From Chloroflexota bacterium (GTDB taxonomy: Bacteria; Chloroflexota; Anaerolineae; UBA7937; JACPPX01): DNA of 17,394 nucleotides. How positions within the stretch are numbered: position 1 is the stretch's first letter; each line of letters starts with the position of its first letter. A model generated the notes under the pieces. The model searched no databases and was not told the DNA's origin. It saw only the letters and a program-made list of their open reading frames with translations. The DNA is taken from contig JACPPX010000056.1 of the NCBI GenBank assembly GCA_016190785.1, positions 1 through 17,394 of the forward strand, in the 5' to 3' direction. Below, piece by piece: positions 1 through 6,692 of this stretch. The translations under genes were made by a program, and so were the position numbers.

Positions 1-122
1 GCCCGAATTTTCTCCAAGCGGAAAGGCTTTCCGGTTATGGCCGAAAGGGCGAGGGCGGTGCGCAGGATCTGCCCTCCCCCCTCGCCATAAGAACCATCGA
101 TGGTGATCAATCCTTGGTCCAT
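1..122 (-). CDS. rtcA: RNA 3'-terminal phosphate cyclase, N-terminal fragment cut by the window edge
   Basis: Only the first 40 codons are present; the gene continues beyond position 1. The start ATG (122-120) gives a protein beginning MDQGLITIDG, followed by SYGEGGGQILRTALALS. This is the characteristic N-terminus of RtcA, with the glycine-rich GEGGGQ loop and the ILR(T/N)ALALS helix. RtcA converts RNA 3'-phosphate ends to 2',3'-cyclic phosphates using ATP through an AMP-histidine intermediate; that histidine lies outside the window. The gene starts 17 bp after the isopentenyl phosphate kinase stop on the same strand, with a GAAGG-like ribosome binding site, so it is probably the last visible member of the mevalonate operon. 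Family assignment is strong from the N-terminal signature; whether the gene is intact cannot be judged. Confidence 0.85.
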   Translation of the reverse strand, partial: MDQGLITIDGSYGEGGGQILRTALALSAITGKPFRLEKIR

Positions 123-139
123 TCTAGCCTTCAATGCGT

Positions 140-949
140 TCAACCAGCAGCCAATAGAGTGCCGATGGATGCCTCCGGGTCGGTGAGGACTTGCTGGATC
201 AATCCTGGCACTAGGGCACTAAAGAAACGCACCCGCAAGCCGGGTTGCTTCTCTACCAAGCGGGCCATCCGTCTCACTTTTTCTGCCATCCCTCCGGTGA
301 CATCACTTACTTCTGCTTTCTTTAAAGCGCTCTCTATTTTAGATAGGTCTTTTGGTGCAAGCCGGGGAAGGATACTTGCCCCCGGCTGGCTTTTGGGGTT
401 TGCAGAGAAAATACCCTCCACATCTCCGGCAAGCAGTATCCAAGAGGGTTCGAGGATTGGTGCGAGGTAGGAGAAGAGGGCCTCGGTGGAAACAATAGCG
501 CTGCCTCGTTTCTCATCGAAGGCCACATCGCCGTAAACCAAGGGGACGAGGCCTTGAGCCAGGGCCTCGCGGATAGGAGAAACTTCGAGGTGAATCAACT
601 CTCCATCCTGGCACCGGGCTGAAGCCGAGGCTTGGATGGGGAAAACCGGTACTCCCATTTCTAGCATTGTGTCCGTTACCAGCCGGTTCAGCCGGGCGGC
701 CGCGGCCTGGGTCTCGACAAAGCCCGTCCAATCTCCATCCGCCGCGATTCCCTCGTGTACCCTATATTTTTGGGCAACGGGGTGGCCGAAGGAGCCGCTG
801 CCGTGTCCCAAGAGGAGTCGAAATCCTTTGGCCTCCCGAGCAGCCCTTATCTCTTGCGCTGCTCGCCGGATGACATGAGGTCGAGGAGTCTCCGGCCGAG
901 TTTTGTCGGTGATGGCTGCCCCCCCTAGTTTGAGAAAAATAAGATCCAT
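140..949 (-). CDS. ipk: Isopentenyl phosphate kinase (amino acid kinase fold)
   Basis: A 269-residue protein of the amino acid kinase superfamily. It begins FLKLGGAAITDK (Lys7 and Lys16 match the conserved nucleotide/phosphate-binding lysines), then has GHGSGSFGHP, where His56 is the family-specific histidine that binds isopentenyl phosphate, and DVTGGM near residue 217. IPK phosphorylates isopentenyl phosphate to isopentenyl diphosphate with ATP in the cytosol. The ATG overlaps the decarboxylase stop by one base (TGATG), indicating translational coupling in a mevalonate kinase-decarboxylase-IPK order. With no phosphomevalonate kinase beside it, the context supports the alternative mevalonate pathway described in archaea and some Chloroflexota. 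Glutamate 5-kinase and other amino acid kinases share the fold, but the histidine motif and neighbours favour IPK. Confidence 0.92.
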   Translation of the reverse strand: MDLIFLKLGGAAITDKTRPETPRPHVIRRAAQEIRAAREAKGFRLLLGHGSGSFGHPVAQKYRVHEGIAADGDWTGFVETQAAAARLNRLVTDTMLEMGVPVFPIQASASARCQDGELIHLEVSPIREALAQGLVPLVYGDVAFDEKRGSAIVSTEALFSYLAPILEPSWILLAGDVEGIFSANPKSQPGASILPRLAPKDLSKIESALKKAEVSDVTGGMAEKVRRMARLVEKQPGLRVRFFSALVPGLIQQVLTDPEASIGTLLAAG

Positions 950-1941
950 CAGAAAAGGTGCTCCGCGACGATTTTTGCTCCTTCCCCCGGCTGAGCCACC
1001 AGAACCTGCTGTACTCCTGGCAACTTCTCCAATCGTGACCGTATCTCATTGGCCTGCTGCGGCAAGGTCAAAACATGGACATTCGGGCCGGCATCCAGAG
1101 TGAAATAGCCCTCTATCCCTCCTTTCCGCCACTCCGGTATCTCGCGAAGCACAGCCAGGGTGGCTGGCTGCCAGTAGAGAAGGGGAGGTTTAGAGGTCAT
1201 CATAATGGAGTGCATTGATAGGGCTTCGTTCTCTATCAGGGGTCCCAGAGTTTCCAAATCTTGCCTCTCTATGGCCTCTTTCATCTTGCTGAGGTTTTGG
1301 GGCAGGGATTGCAGCCGCATGGGATAAAAAGGGCTGGTGGCCGCCAAGCGGTGTCCATCCTGGGAAGAGATTTCCTTGGCTGATGTCGAGACTATGGCGA
1401 TGATGTCCAGAAGTTCCCAGTGCTCTTTGGGGAAGATCTCGCGGGCATAGGAATCTTCGTCCCCGCTCCCGGCCAGCCACTCCACATACCCTCCCAGGAT
1501 GGAGCGGGCCGCAGAGCCGGAGCCGCGCCGGGCCAGGCGGGTCAGCCTCCGCTTCTCAATTTCCAGGCCTAATGCTTTTGTTGCGGCCACGGTCAGGGCC
1601 GCAAATCCCGAGGCGGAAGCGGCCAGTCCCACTCCCAGGGGGAAATTGTTCCGTGACCCTACCCGGGCAAAGAAATCTGTCTTGGCCAGAGAACGCAGAA
1701 AATCGAGGTGGGCTGTGACCCGGGAATAGGCCGCGGGTGATGCTTCTTGGCCATCGATTATCACCTCATCTGCGGGGAGATTAGGGGAGAATTCTACGCT
1801 GGTCACAGTTTGCAGTGCGTCCAGGGTCAGGGACAGGCTGGAGTTGTTGGGGAGGTTCAGGGAGTCATCGCGGTTGCCCCAGTACTTTAGGAAGGCGATG
1901 TTCGACCCCGCCCGGGCGCTGGCTTTCCGAGGGGTTTGCAT
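949..1941 (-). CDS. mvaD: Mevalonate (di)phosphate decarboxylase, GHMP family; probably the monophosphate-specific type
   Basis: A 330-residue GHMP-family decarboxylase. Family motifs in order: NIAFLKYWGNRD (residues 14-25, Lys19), NSSLSLTLD (33-41), the phosphate loop GVGLAASASGFAA (103-115), RRGSGSAARS (138-147, Arg146), MTSKPP (248-253) and FTLDAGPN (280-287), whose Asp283 is the catalytic aspartate. Classical diphosphomevalonate decarboxylases read KYWGKRD; here the second lysine is Asn23. In known structures this lysine lies near the substrate's phosphates, so its loss, together with the adjacent ipk and absence of phosphomevalonate kinase, suggests that 5-phosphomevalonate is decarboxylated to isopentenyl phosphate. 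That specificity is inference. The gene starts three bases after the mevalonate kinase stop and overlaps ipk by one base. The decarboxylase family call is firm. Confidence 0.9.
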   Translation of the reverse strand: MQTPRKASARAGSNIAFLKYWGNRDDSLNLPNNSSLSLTLDALQTVTSVEFSPNLPADEVIIDGQEASPAAYSRVTAHLDFLRSLAKTDFFARVGSRNNFPLGVGLAASASGFAALTVAATKALGLEIEKRRLTRLARRGSGSAARSILGGYVEWLAGSGDEDSYAREIFPKEHWELLDIIAIVSTSAKEISSQDGHRLAATSPFYPMRLQSLPQNLSKMKEAIERQDLETLGPLIENEALSMHSIMMTSKPPLLYWQPATLAVLREIPEWRKGGIEGYFTLDAGPNVHVLTLPQQANEIRSRLEKLPGVQQVLVAQPGEGAKIVAEHLF

Positions 1942-1944
1942 TTC

Positions 1945-2931
1945 TTAACTCACTTGGGTGTAGATGATGGACTTGGCCCCCGCGCCTTCCAGAGACTTGG
2001 CCACCGCCTCCTCGCTCCCGGGGCGGATCAAGGCCACGGCATTCCCCCCTTTCCCGGCGCCGGAGAGTTTCGCTCCCCAGGCACCTGCTCCCCGGGCGGC
2101 TTCTACCAGCGAATCGAGGAGAGGAGAAGAGACCCCTAATTTGACCAGGAGTTGGTGGTTTTCCCCCATCAGTTCCCCAACCCGCAGCAGGGACCCGCTG
2201 ATCATTGCTTTCCGGGCCTGGGAGGTGAGGTCTTCTATCCCATCGAATACTCGCTCATATTTCTCCATATCTTTTTCCCAGCCGGTTCTCACTTCTTGTA
2301 CCACTTCCTTAGTGGGGCTGGCTACCCCGGAATCGGCGATAATCAAATCCAGGGGCTGGGCAAGTGAGATCACGACCGGTTCTTTGCCTTTCACAAAATA
2401 GATTGGCTTCTGGTAGGCGATAACCGTGTTGTCTATTCCCGAGGGGGTACCGTGGTAGTAGCGCTCCGCACCATAGACTAAGGCGGAAACCTCCTCGGAG
2501 GAGAGAGAATGGCCAAAGTGTTGCCCCAGCCCCCGCACCACGGCAGTGGATACCGCCGCCCCGCTTCCCAGCCCGCGGGCGATGGGGATGGTGGATTCGA
2601 GGGTGATGCGTAAAGCAGGAGGGGCGGTTATACTTAACTTGTCCAGAGTGGCTTCTACCAAGGCTACCAGGGGCTCGATCTCTTTGGGAACCGGCTCCCC
2701 CCAACGATGCTCTATACCTAAATCCTTAGCCATCAGGGTTAGAGAATCCTCACCATCCTCAATCCGCGCCTGGGCTTGGACCTGTGTCACCGGGACGGCG
2801 ATGGCCGGACGATCATAGACCACGGCGTGCTCTCCGAAGAGGATCACTTTTCCCACCGCCCGCCCGATGGTCACCCGCTCGGAGCGCTCTTCAGGAGATT
2901 CTTTCTGCGTTTCGGCTATCGTTTTCGCCAT
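1945..2931 (-). CDS. mvk: Mevalonate kinase (GHMP kinase)
   Basis: A 328-residue GHMP kinase, first gene of the isoprenoid operon. It has GRAVGKVILFGEHAVVY (residues 23-39, conserved Lys28 and GEH), the ATP phosphate loop PIARGLGSGAA (116-126), GTPSGIDN (161-168, catalytic Asp167) and the C-terminal KLSGAGKGG motif. It phosphorylates mevalonate to 5-phosphomevalonate in the cytosol. GTPSGIDN and the GEHAVVYG-like opening distinguish it from phosphomevalonate and galactokinases. The annotated ATG adds about 20 residues (MAKTIAETQK...) ahead of the usual family start; an internal GTG at codon 20 is possible, but its upstream site is weak. AAAGGA lies only two bases from the ATG. The gene is divergent from the CNNM-type gene, with 70 bp between them. 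Confidence 0.93.
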   Translation of the reverse strand: MAKTIAETQKESPEERSERVTIGRAVGKVILFGEHAVVYDRPAIAVPVTQVQAQARIEDGEDSLTLMAKDLGIEHRWGEPVPKEIEPLVALVEATLDKLSITAPPALRITLESTIPIARGLGSGAAVSTAVVRGLGQHFGHSLSSEEVSALVYGAERYYHGTPSGIDNTVIAYQKPIYFVKGKEPVVISLAQPLDLIIADSGVASPTKEVVQEVRTGWEKDMEKYERVFDGIEDLTSQARKAMISGSLLRVGELMGENHQLLVKLGVSSPLLDSLVEAARGAGAWGAKLSGAGKGGNAVALIRPGSEEAVAKSLEGAGAKSIIYTQVS

Positions 2932-2941
2932 ATCCTTTCCA

Positions 2942-2947
2942 AGTATA
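2942..2947 (-). promoter_or_regulatory. Candidate -10 box for the mevalonate operon
   Basis: TATACT on the minus strand ends 10 bases before the mevalonate kinase ATG. No convincing -35 hexamer lies 16-19 bp upstream. If used, transcription would start only a few bases before the ATG, giving a nearly leaderless message. Weak alone, but it resembles the arrangement at 5673-5681 and 12529-12557. Confidence 0.3.
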
Positions 2948-2990
2948 ACATAGGTTGTATTCCCCAGTCGGTTTGATTTATATTTCTACA

Positions 2991-2996
2991 GAGGAG
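2991..2996 (+). promoter_or_regulatory. Ribosome binding site that fixes the TTG start of the CNNM-type gene
   Basis: GAGGAG lies five bases upstream of TTG at 3002. It is the only strong Shine-Dalgarno sequence near the start of the frame, which supports TTG as initiator; the next in-frame ATG would cut into the first DUF21 membrane region. Confidence 0.7.
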
Positions 2997-3001
2997 ATAT
3001 A

Positions 3002-4324
3002 TTGGATATTGATTCCCCGCCTGGTGTTTTGCTCCGGCTTTTGGCCGTTCTCGGCTTGGTCCTGGCCAACGGCTTTTTCGTGGCTGCCGAATTTTCCCTG
3101 GTCAGCATCCGCCGCACGCGAGTAGAAGAACTTATTTCCCAAGGCAACCGCATGGCTGCCTTTGTTAAGCGGGCAATCCAGGATCCGGACCGATTCATCG
3201 CCGCCACCCAACTGGGGATCACCATAGCCAGCCTGGGGCTGGGGTGGATCGGGGAGCCGGCCCTGGCCCGGCTCATCGAGCCGCTCTTTGGCTTCTTGCC
3301 CACCAACTGGAGCACGGTGGCCACCCATGGCGTGGCTGTGGCGGTAGCCTTCGGGCTGATCACCCTCTTACATGTGGTTTTGGGGGAACTGGCCCCCAAG
3401 TCGGTGGCCCTGCAATACCCGGATGCTACCGCCCTATGGATAGCGCGGCCCACCCTGTGGTTTGAGAACCTATTCCGCCCCATCATCTGGTTTTTAAATG
3501 GCACCGGGAACCTGGTCCTCCGCCTCTTTGGCCTCCGCCCCCCCACCGGCATCCAAAAGGTCCACTCTGTAGAGGAGCTGCGGCTTCTGGTCACCGAGAG
3601 CCAAAAAGGAGGGGCCCTGGAGGCGGTGGAAAGGGAGATGATCCACCGGATCTTCGAGTTCGGGGAACGGGGTGTGCAGGAGGTGATGATCCCCCATCCC
3701 GAAATCGTGGCCATTGAGCAGGAATCTAGTGTGGACGACCTCCTCCGCCTCTTTTCCCAGCACAGCCACGCTCGCTTCCCGGTTTACTCTGGTAATCTGG
3801 ACAACATTGTGGGGTATGTGGTGATGAAGGACATTCTCCGCGCCTTGGCCGCGGATCCCGCCAGCCGTGAGCGGCGGGTAAAAGACCTAGTGCGCCAGAC
3901 CATATTCACCCCGGAGACCAGGCCTATCGGCGAACTGTTTGCCGAGATGCGCAAAAAGCAAGCGCAGATGGCCATCGTCATCGATGAGCACGGAGGGACG
4001 GCCGGGATTGTAACCCTTGAAGAACTGGTAGAGGAGATTGTGGGGCGGGTCAGTGACGAGTTGGTGAAGCAGCGCCCGGCGGTGGAGAGGCTCGACGAGA
4101 AAACAGTGGTGGTGGATGCTCAGATGCGGATTGACGAAGCCAATGTCGAACTGGCTCTGGCCCTGCCGGAGAGGGAGGAGTATGACACCATCGCCGGATT
4201 TATCCTCTGGCACCTCCGCCGCATCCCCAAAGTCGGGGAGGAGATGCGCTACGACAACCTGCGGATCACGGTCAAGGAGTTAGACGGCCCGCGCATCGAA
4301 CGGGTAGCCATAACCCGCGGATGA
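3002..4324 (+). CDS. CNNM/HlyC-CorC family membrane protein (DUF21, CBS pair, CorC_HlyC domain)
   Basis: A 440-residue integral membrane protein. Residues about 1-200 form a DUF21 transmembrane domain: a hydrophobic first helix (about 8-32) ending LANGFFVAAEFSLV, then QLGITIASLGLGWIGEPA and HVVLGELAPKSVAL, all typical family motifs. Residues about 215-340 form a CBS-domain pair (VQEVMIPHPEIVAIE, then a second copy ending MAIVIDEHGGTAGIVTLEEL). The last about 85 residues are the CorC_HlyC domain (YDTIAGFILWHLRRIPKVGE). Relatives are linked to Mg2+/Co2+ handling or efflux; substrate is not readable here. The old 'hemolysin' label is not supported as a toxin function. Start is TTG at 3002 with GAGGAG five bases upstream. 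It is monocistronic, divergent from the mevalonate operon and followed by a clear terminator. Confidence 0.9.
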   Translation: MDIDSPPGVLLRLLAVLGLVLANGFFVAAEFSLVSIRRTRVEELISQGNRMAAFVKRAIQDPDRFIAATQLGITIASLGLGWIGEPALARLIEPLFGFLPTNWSTVATHGVAVAVAFGLITLLHVVLGELAPKSVALQYPDATALWIARPTLWFENLFRPIIWFLNGTGNLVLRLFGLRPPTGIQKVHSVEELRLLVTESQKGGALEAVEREMIHRIFEFGERGVQEVMIPHPEIVAIEQESSVDDLLRLFSQHSHARFPVYSGNLDNIVGYVVMKDILRALAADPASRERRVKDLVRQTIFTPETRPIGELFAEMRKKQAQMAIVIDEHGGTAGIVTLEELVEEIVGRVSDELVKQRPAVERLDEKTVVVDAQMRIDEANVELALALPEREEYDTIAGFILWHLRRIPKVGEEMRYDNLRITVKELDGPRIERVAITRG

Positions 4325-4346
4325 TTCCAGTATCCGGAAAAAATCG

Positions 4347-4379
4347 GGGTGGATAGCAAATCCACCCTTTTATATTTTT
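4347..4379. terminator. Rho-independent terminator, probably bidirectional
   Basis: GGGTGGAT / ATCCACCC form an 8-bp perfect stem (4347-4354 and 4360-4367) with loop AGCAA, followed on the plus strand by TTTTATATTTTT. On the minus strand the same stem is followed by CGA and six T (complement of 4338-4343). It lies between the convergent ends of the CNNM-type gene (4324) and surE (4403) and can serve both. Confidence 0.85.
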
Positions 4380-4402
4380 GAGTCGAGTATGCCGGAGTGC
4401 TT

Positions 4403-5194
4403 CTATAACTCAAGCAAAGAGGAGATTTTTTCGAAATCGACTCGGGCGGTGAGATCCAGAGTCAAAGGGGTTACCGAGACAACTTTCTCCACAAATAGAG
4501 CGTGTATATCAGAGTCCGGCTCTAAATTCTTGAAATCTACCCAGGCCTCGTATCCCAGGCCGTCGGGAGTGGGGTAGATGTATCGCTGGCGAGAGAGGCG
4601 GGTCAGCCGCCAAGGAGTCCCGGCGGTGGCGCCAATGGGAATATCGATTTTGAGAAGGTCGACTCCCTCCAACGGCTGCTGGGAAAGCATTAACCTGGCG
4701 AAGCGACGGGTGAAGGCCTGGGTGGCCGAGAAATCAATCTTCCGGTCCGGTTGAAATTGATGCTCCTTCTCCATAGTTAAAGAGACCGCGAGAGAGGGGA
4801 TGCCAAAAGCCGCCGCCTCCAGGGCGGCCCCCACCGTCCCGGAGACGGTGACCGCCGTAGCCAGGTTCTCCCCATAGTTGATCCCGGAGATGGCCAGGGA
4901 TGGTTTCCGCTTAGCCAAGAAGGCAACGCCATAACGAACCACTTGGGCCGGAGAACTGTCTATGGCAAAGACCGGGATCTTTACCACCTCTCCCTCCTCG
5001 GCGGTAAAACTCCAAGCCGATTCCTGGACCTGGCCTCCCACTCCACTTATGCTCCTCCCCGCCGCCGAGTACTGCCGCTGGGGGGCGACGACCATTATTT
5101 CTCCCAGCCCCAAAACCGCCTGCGTTGCCGCCCGCAGCCCGGGATAATCCACCCCGTCGTCGTTGGTCACCAAGATCAGTGGCTGTTCGCTCAT
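4403..5194 (-). CDS. surE: 5'/3'-nucleotidase SurE
   Basis: A 263-residue SurE. The N-terminus MSEQPLILVTNDDGVDYPGL carries the metal-binding NDD (Asn11-Asp12-Asp13); the phosphate-site serine is Ser43 (RQYSAAGRS) and the metal ligand Asn107 lies in SGINYGEN, followed by TAVTVSGTVGAALEAA. SurE dephosphorylates nucleoside monophosphates (and short polyphosphate in some species), with a divalent metal. The reading frame remains open 32 codons upstream, but ATG at 5194 is chosen because it gives the normal family N-terminus, has GAGGAG six bases upstream, and overlaps the preceding gene's stop as ATGA, typical of translational coupling. The pair with the Mut7-C protein suggests linked nucleotide/RNA turnover (inference). 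The terminator at 4347-4379 follows. Confidence 0.95.
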   Translation of the reverse strand: MSEQPLILVTNDDGVDYPGLRAATQAVLGLGEIMVVAPQRQYSAAGRSISGVGGQVQESAWSFTAEEGEVVKIPVFAIDSSPAQVVRYGVAFLAKRKPSLAISGINYGENLATAVTVSGTVGAALEAAAFGIPSLAVSLTMEKEHQFQPDRKIDFSATQAFTRRFARLMLSQQPLEGVDLLKIDIPIGATAGTPWRLTRLSRQRYIYPTPDGLGYEAWVDFKNLEPDSDIHALFVEKVVSVTPLTLDLTARVDFEKISSLLEL

Positions 5195-5664
5195 TCTCTC
5201 CTCTGGTTCTGAGCCAAACTTTGCTCCAAAAGCTCCAATTTCTCCAGCATGCGTTGCAAGTGGGTGCCCCGCCAGTAGATTCGTCCGCAATCCGGACAGC
5301 GATGAAAGCTCCGCTGGGTGCTGAAAACATAGGGGGGCACCAGATCTCGAATCTCAGCCTTTTCCACCGCTTGGAGTATGCCATTGCACTCCGGGCAGCG
5401 GGAGAAGGAATCAGCAGTGGACAGTCCCAGCCCGGCGACAACCTCTTGCACTTGTTCTTCCACTTCGTCGCTTTTTACCAAAAATACCTGTATTCCGCGG
5501 CGCAGGGCCATTGCTCGATCCCGGGTCAGGATCATTCTCCCCTCGGCGCGGGCCGTTCTCACTACCGCCGCATCATCCCAAGCCGAGGAGTATGCGGTAT
5601 CAAAGCCCAGGATGCGCAGCCACTTCGCCAGGCGGCCAAGCATAGAATCCGCCAGAAATTTCAT
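5191..5664 (-). CDS. Mut7-C RNase domain protein (PIN-like fold with zinc ribbon)
   Basis: A 157-residue protein made of a Mut7-C-type PIN-like RNase core (about residues 1-85) and a zinc ribbon. The core opens MKFLADSMLGRLAKWLRILGFDT, with acidic residues Asp6, Asp30/Asp31 and Asp49 in ILTRDRAM, as expected for a metal-dependent nuclease. The ribbon has CPEC (Cys90, Cys93) and CPDCGRIYWRGTH (Cys123, Cys126); that last motif is highly characteristic of the bacterial family. Predicted activity is RNA cleavage; the target is unknown. It overlaps surE by four bases (ATGA). No Shine-Dalgarno is visible and an extended -10 box lies eight bases before the ATG, so the transcript may be leaderless. 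Confidence 0.85.
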   Translation of the reverse strand: MKFLADSMLGRLAKWLRILGFDTAYSSAWDDAAVVRTARAEGRMILTRDRAMALRRGIQVFLVKSDEVEEQVQEVVAGLGLSTADSFSRCPECNGILQAVEKAEIRDLVPPYVFSTQRSFHRCPDCGRIYWRGTHLQRMLEKLELLEQSLAQNQRRE

Positions 5665-5667
5665 TCG

Positions 5668-5743
5668 ACAAGATTATACCATCCTTGCCTCGTCCACCGA
5701 GTAATCTGCCCACCGAGAATCTCGTCGATCTGGATAATCTTGT
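5668..5743. repeat. Divergent-promoter region with a 10-bp inverted repeat and an imperfect 16-bp tandem repeat
   Basis: ACAAGATTAT (5668-5677) and its exact complement ATAATCTTGT (5734-5743) flank the intergenic region. The left arm coincides with the Mut7-C -10 box and the bases after it. Between them CCACCGAG occurs at 5694-5701 and 5710-5717, followed by TAATCT and AATCT respectively (period 16). It could be a shared operator for the divergent surE operon and nfo, or paired -10 elements with the same downstream sequence; neither is shown. Confidence 0.4.
5673..5681 (-). promoter_or_regulatory. Extended -10 promoter of the Mut7-C/surE operon
   Basis: TGGTATAAT on the minus strand is a perfect extended -10 element. 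Only eight bases separate it from the ATG at 5664, so a start site 6-8 nt downstream would fall on or next to the start codon. No good -35 is present, as is usual for extended -10 promoters. Confidence 0.6.
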
Positions 5744-5768
5744 GCGTAGGATGAGCCTCTTGTATCAT
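5740..5768 (+). promoter_or_regulatory. Candidate sigma-70-type promoter of nfo
   Basis: TTGTGC (5740-5745) and TATCAT (5763-5768, five of six matches to TATAAT) are 17 bp apart. Transcription would start near 5775, just before the AGGAGGG ribosome binding site at 5777-5783. The -35 matches only TTG of the consensus. Confidence 0.4.
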
Positions 5769-5786
5769 AAGTCCCCAGGAGGGTAA

Positions 5787-6638
5787 ATGCGGCTGGGGCT
5801 ACACCTGTCCATCGCTCAGGGCTTGAAATCGACATTTGACCTGGCCTTAGAGAGCGGGTGCGATGTCATCCAGATTTTCTCCGGCGTTCCCCGCGGCTGG
5901 AAACTTGTCAAATGGGACGCAGTGGATGTGGAGTGGTTTGCCTGGGCGCTCAGCGAAAAGAAATTGCGCCCCATCTACCTGCACATTCCATATCTGGTCA
6001 ACATGGCTTCCCCGGATAAAGGCTTGCTCAAAAAGTCGGTTACCGTCCTCAAGGACGGGGTGAAAAAGGCAGCAGCGCTGGGAGGCGGGTACTTGGTGGT
6101 CCATGTAGGGAGCCACCAAGGTGCTGGTTTCAAAAAGGGGGTGCAGACCATCCGCCGGGTGGTGGAGCAAACCCTGGCCAAGGCTCCGCCAGAGGTGGTC
6201 CTCCTCTTGGAAGGAGGAGCAGGTGGGGGAGGGGCCATGGCTGACACCTTCGATACTCTGGGGGAGGTCCTCTCCGCTCTGGGGGAGTACCGCAAACAAG
6301 TAGGGGTTTGCCTGGACACCGCCCATCTCTATGCCGCGGGATACGACCTGGCCCGGCCCTGGGGGGTGGAGACCGCCGTCCGCGACCTGGATCGGCTGGT
6401 GGGGGTGGGGCGGGTGAAGTTGATCCACGCCAACGATACCGATGTCAAACTCGGCTTCCACCGCGACCACCACATCAACCCTCCGGGAGGCCTTTTGGGC
6501 CCCACTGTTTTCCACACCCTTTTGACCCACCCCAAATTGGCCGATATTCCCTTCATTGCTGAAGCCGATTTCAAGAAACCACAGGATGCAAAAAAGATTT
6601 TGGATGGCCTGCGCCAATTAACTGAGGAGCGAGGCTAG
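5787..6638 (+). CDS. nfo: Endonuclease IV (AP endonuclease family 2)
   Basis: A 283-residue TIM-barrel AP endonuclease. All nine metal ligands of E. coli Nfo have counterparts: His66 (HIPYLVNMAS), His106 (HVGSHQGAGF), Glu142 (LLEGGAG), Asp177 and His180 (VCLDTAHLYAAGYD), His214 (HANDTD), Asp227 and His229 (HRDHH) and Glu259 (IAEAD). The opening GLHLSIAQGL is the usual HxSIxxG motif. It cleaves the phosphodiester bond 5' of abasic sites in base-excision repair. Start ATG at 5787 has a strong AGGAGGG four bases upstream. The usual LENTAG/LET motifs are slightly altered (LEGGAG, AEAD) without loss of ligands. The stop lies within the left flanking repeat of the hicBA module. Confidence 0.95.
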   Translation: MRLGLHLSIAQGLKSTFDLALESGCDVIQIFSGVPRGWKLVKWDAVDVEWFAWALSEKKLRPIYLHIPYLVNMASPDKGLLKKSVTVLKDGVKKAAALGGGYLVVHVGSHQGAGFKKGVQTIRRVVEQTLAKAPPEVVLLLEGGAGGGGAMADTFDTLGEVLSALGEYRKQVGVCLDTAHLYAAGYDLARPWGVETAVRDLDRLVGVGRVKLIHANDTDVKLGFHRDHHINPPGGLLGPTVFHTLLTHPKLADIPFIAEADFKKPQDAKKILDGLRQLTEERG

Positions 6639-6684
6639 GGGCTGGGATAGATGAGGTCTGTGGAAACTAGCGAGGGGTTTATCG
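6637..6684 (+). repeat. Direct repeat, left copy flanking hicBA
   Basis: 48 bases matching 7229-7276 at about 42 positions. The last 36 (from 6649) match at 33 of 36, without gaps. It contains the 5' end of the same DUF6504-like coding sequence as the right copy and begins at the nfo stop codon. Confidence 0.85.
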
Positions 6685-6692
6685 TGGTATAA
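6651..6692 (+). pseudogene. 5' stub of a DUF6504-like gene
   Basis: Reads MRSVETSEGFIVV then stop. The first 11 residues match the start of the frame at 7243 (MRSVETSEEFIAE) at all but one position. Homology ends where the hicBA segment begins; the stop TAA is part of the TATAAT box of the hicBA promoter. Best explained as the leftover half of a gene interrupted by, or partly duplicated around, the toxin-antitoxin module. Confidence 0.6.

Noticed and set aside
2986..3714. 242-codon open frame on the minus strand opposite the CNNM-type gene
   Set aside because: Low-complexity Ser/Arg/Pro-rich translation typical of antisense GC-rich DNA; the plus-strand gene has clear domains.
5195..5290. Upstream 32-codon extension of surE
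   Set aside because: Lies inside the Mut7-C gene in another frame, does not resemble SurE, and ATG 5194 has a strong ribosome binding site and an ATGA overlap.
5125..5754. 209-codon open frame on the plus strand across surE, Mut7-C and the intergenic region
   Set aside because: Crosses two well-supported minus-strand genes and their promoter; no homology is evident.
5847..6617. 256-codon open frame on the minus strand opposite nfo
   Set aside because: It is the antisense shadow of nfo, whose nine metal ligands are all present; no ribosome binding site and no family resemblance.
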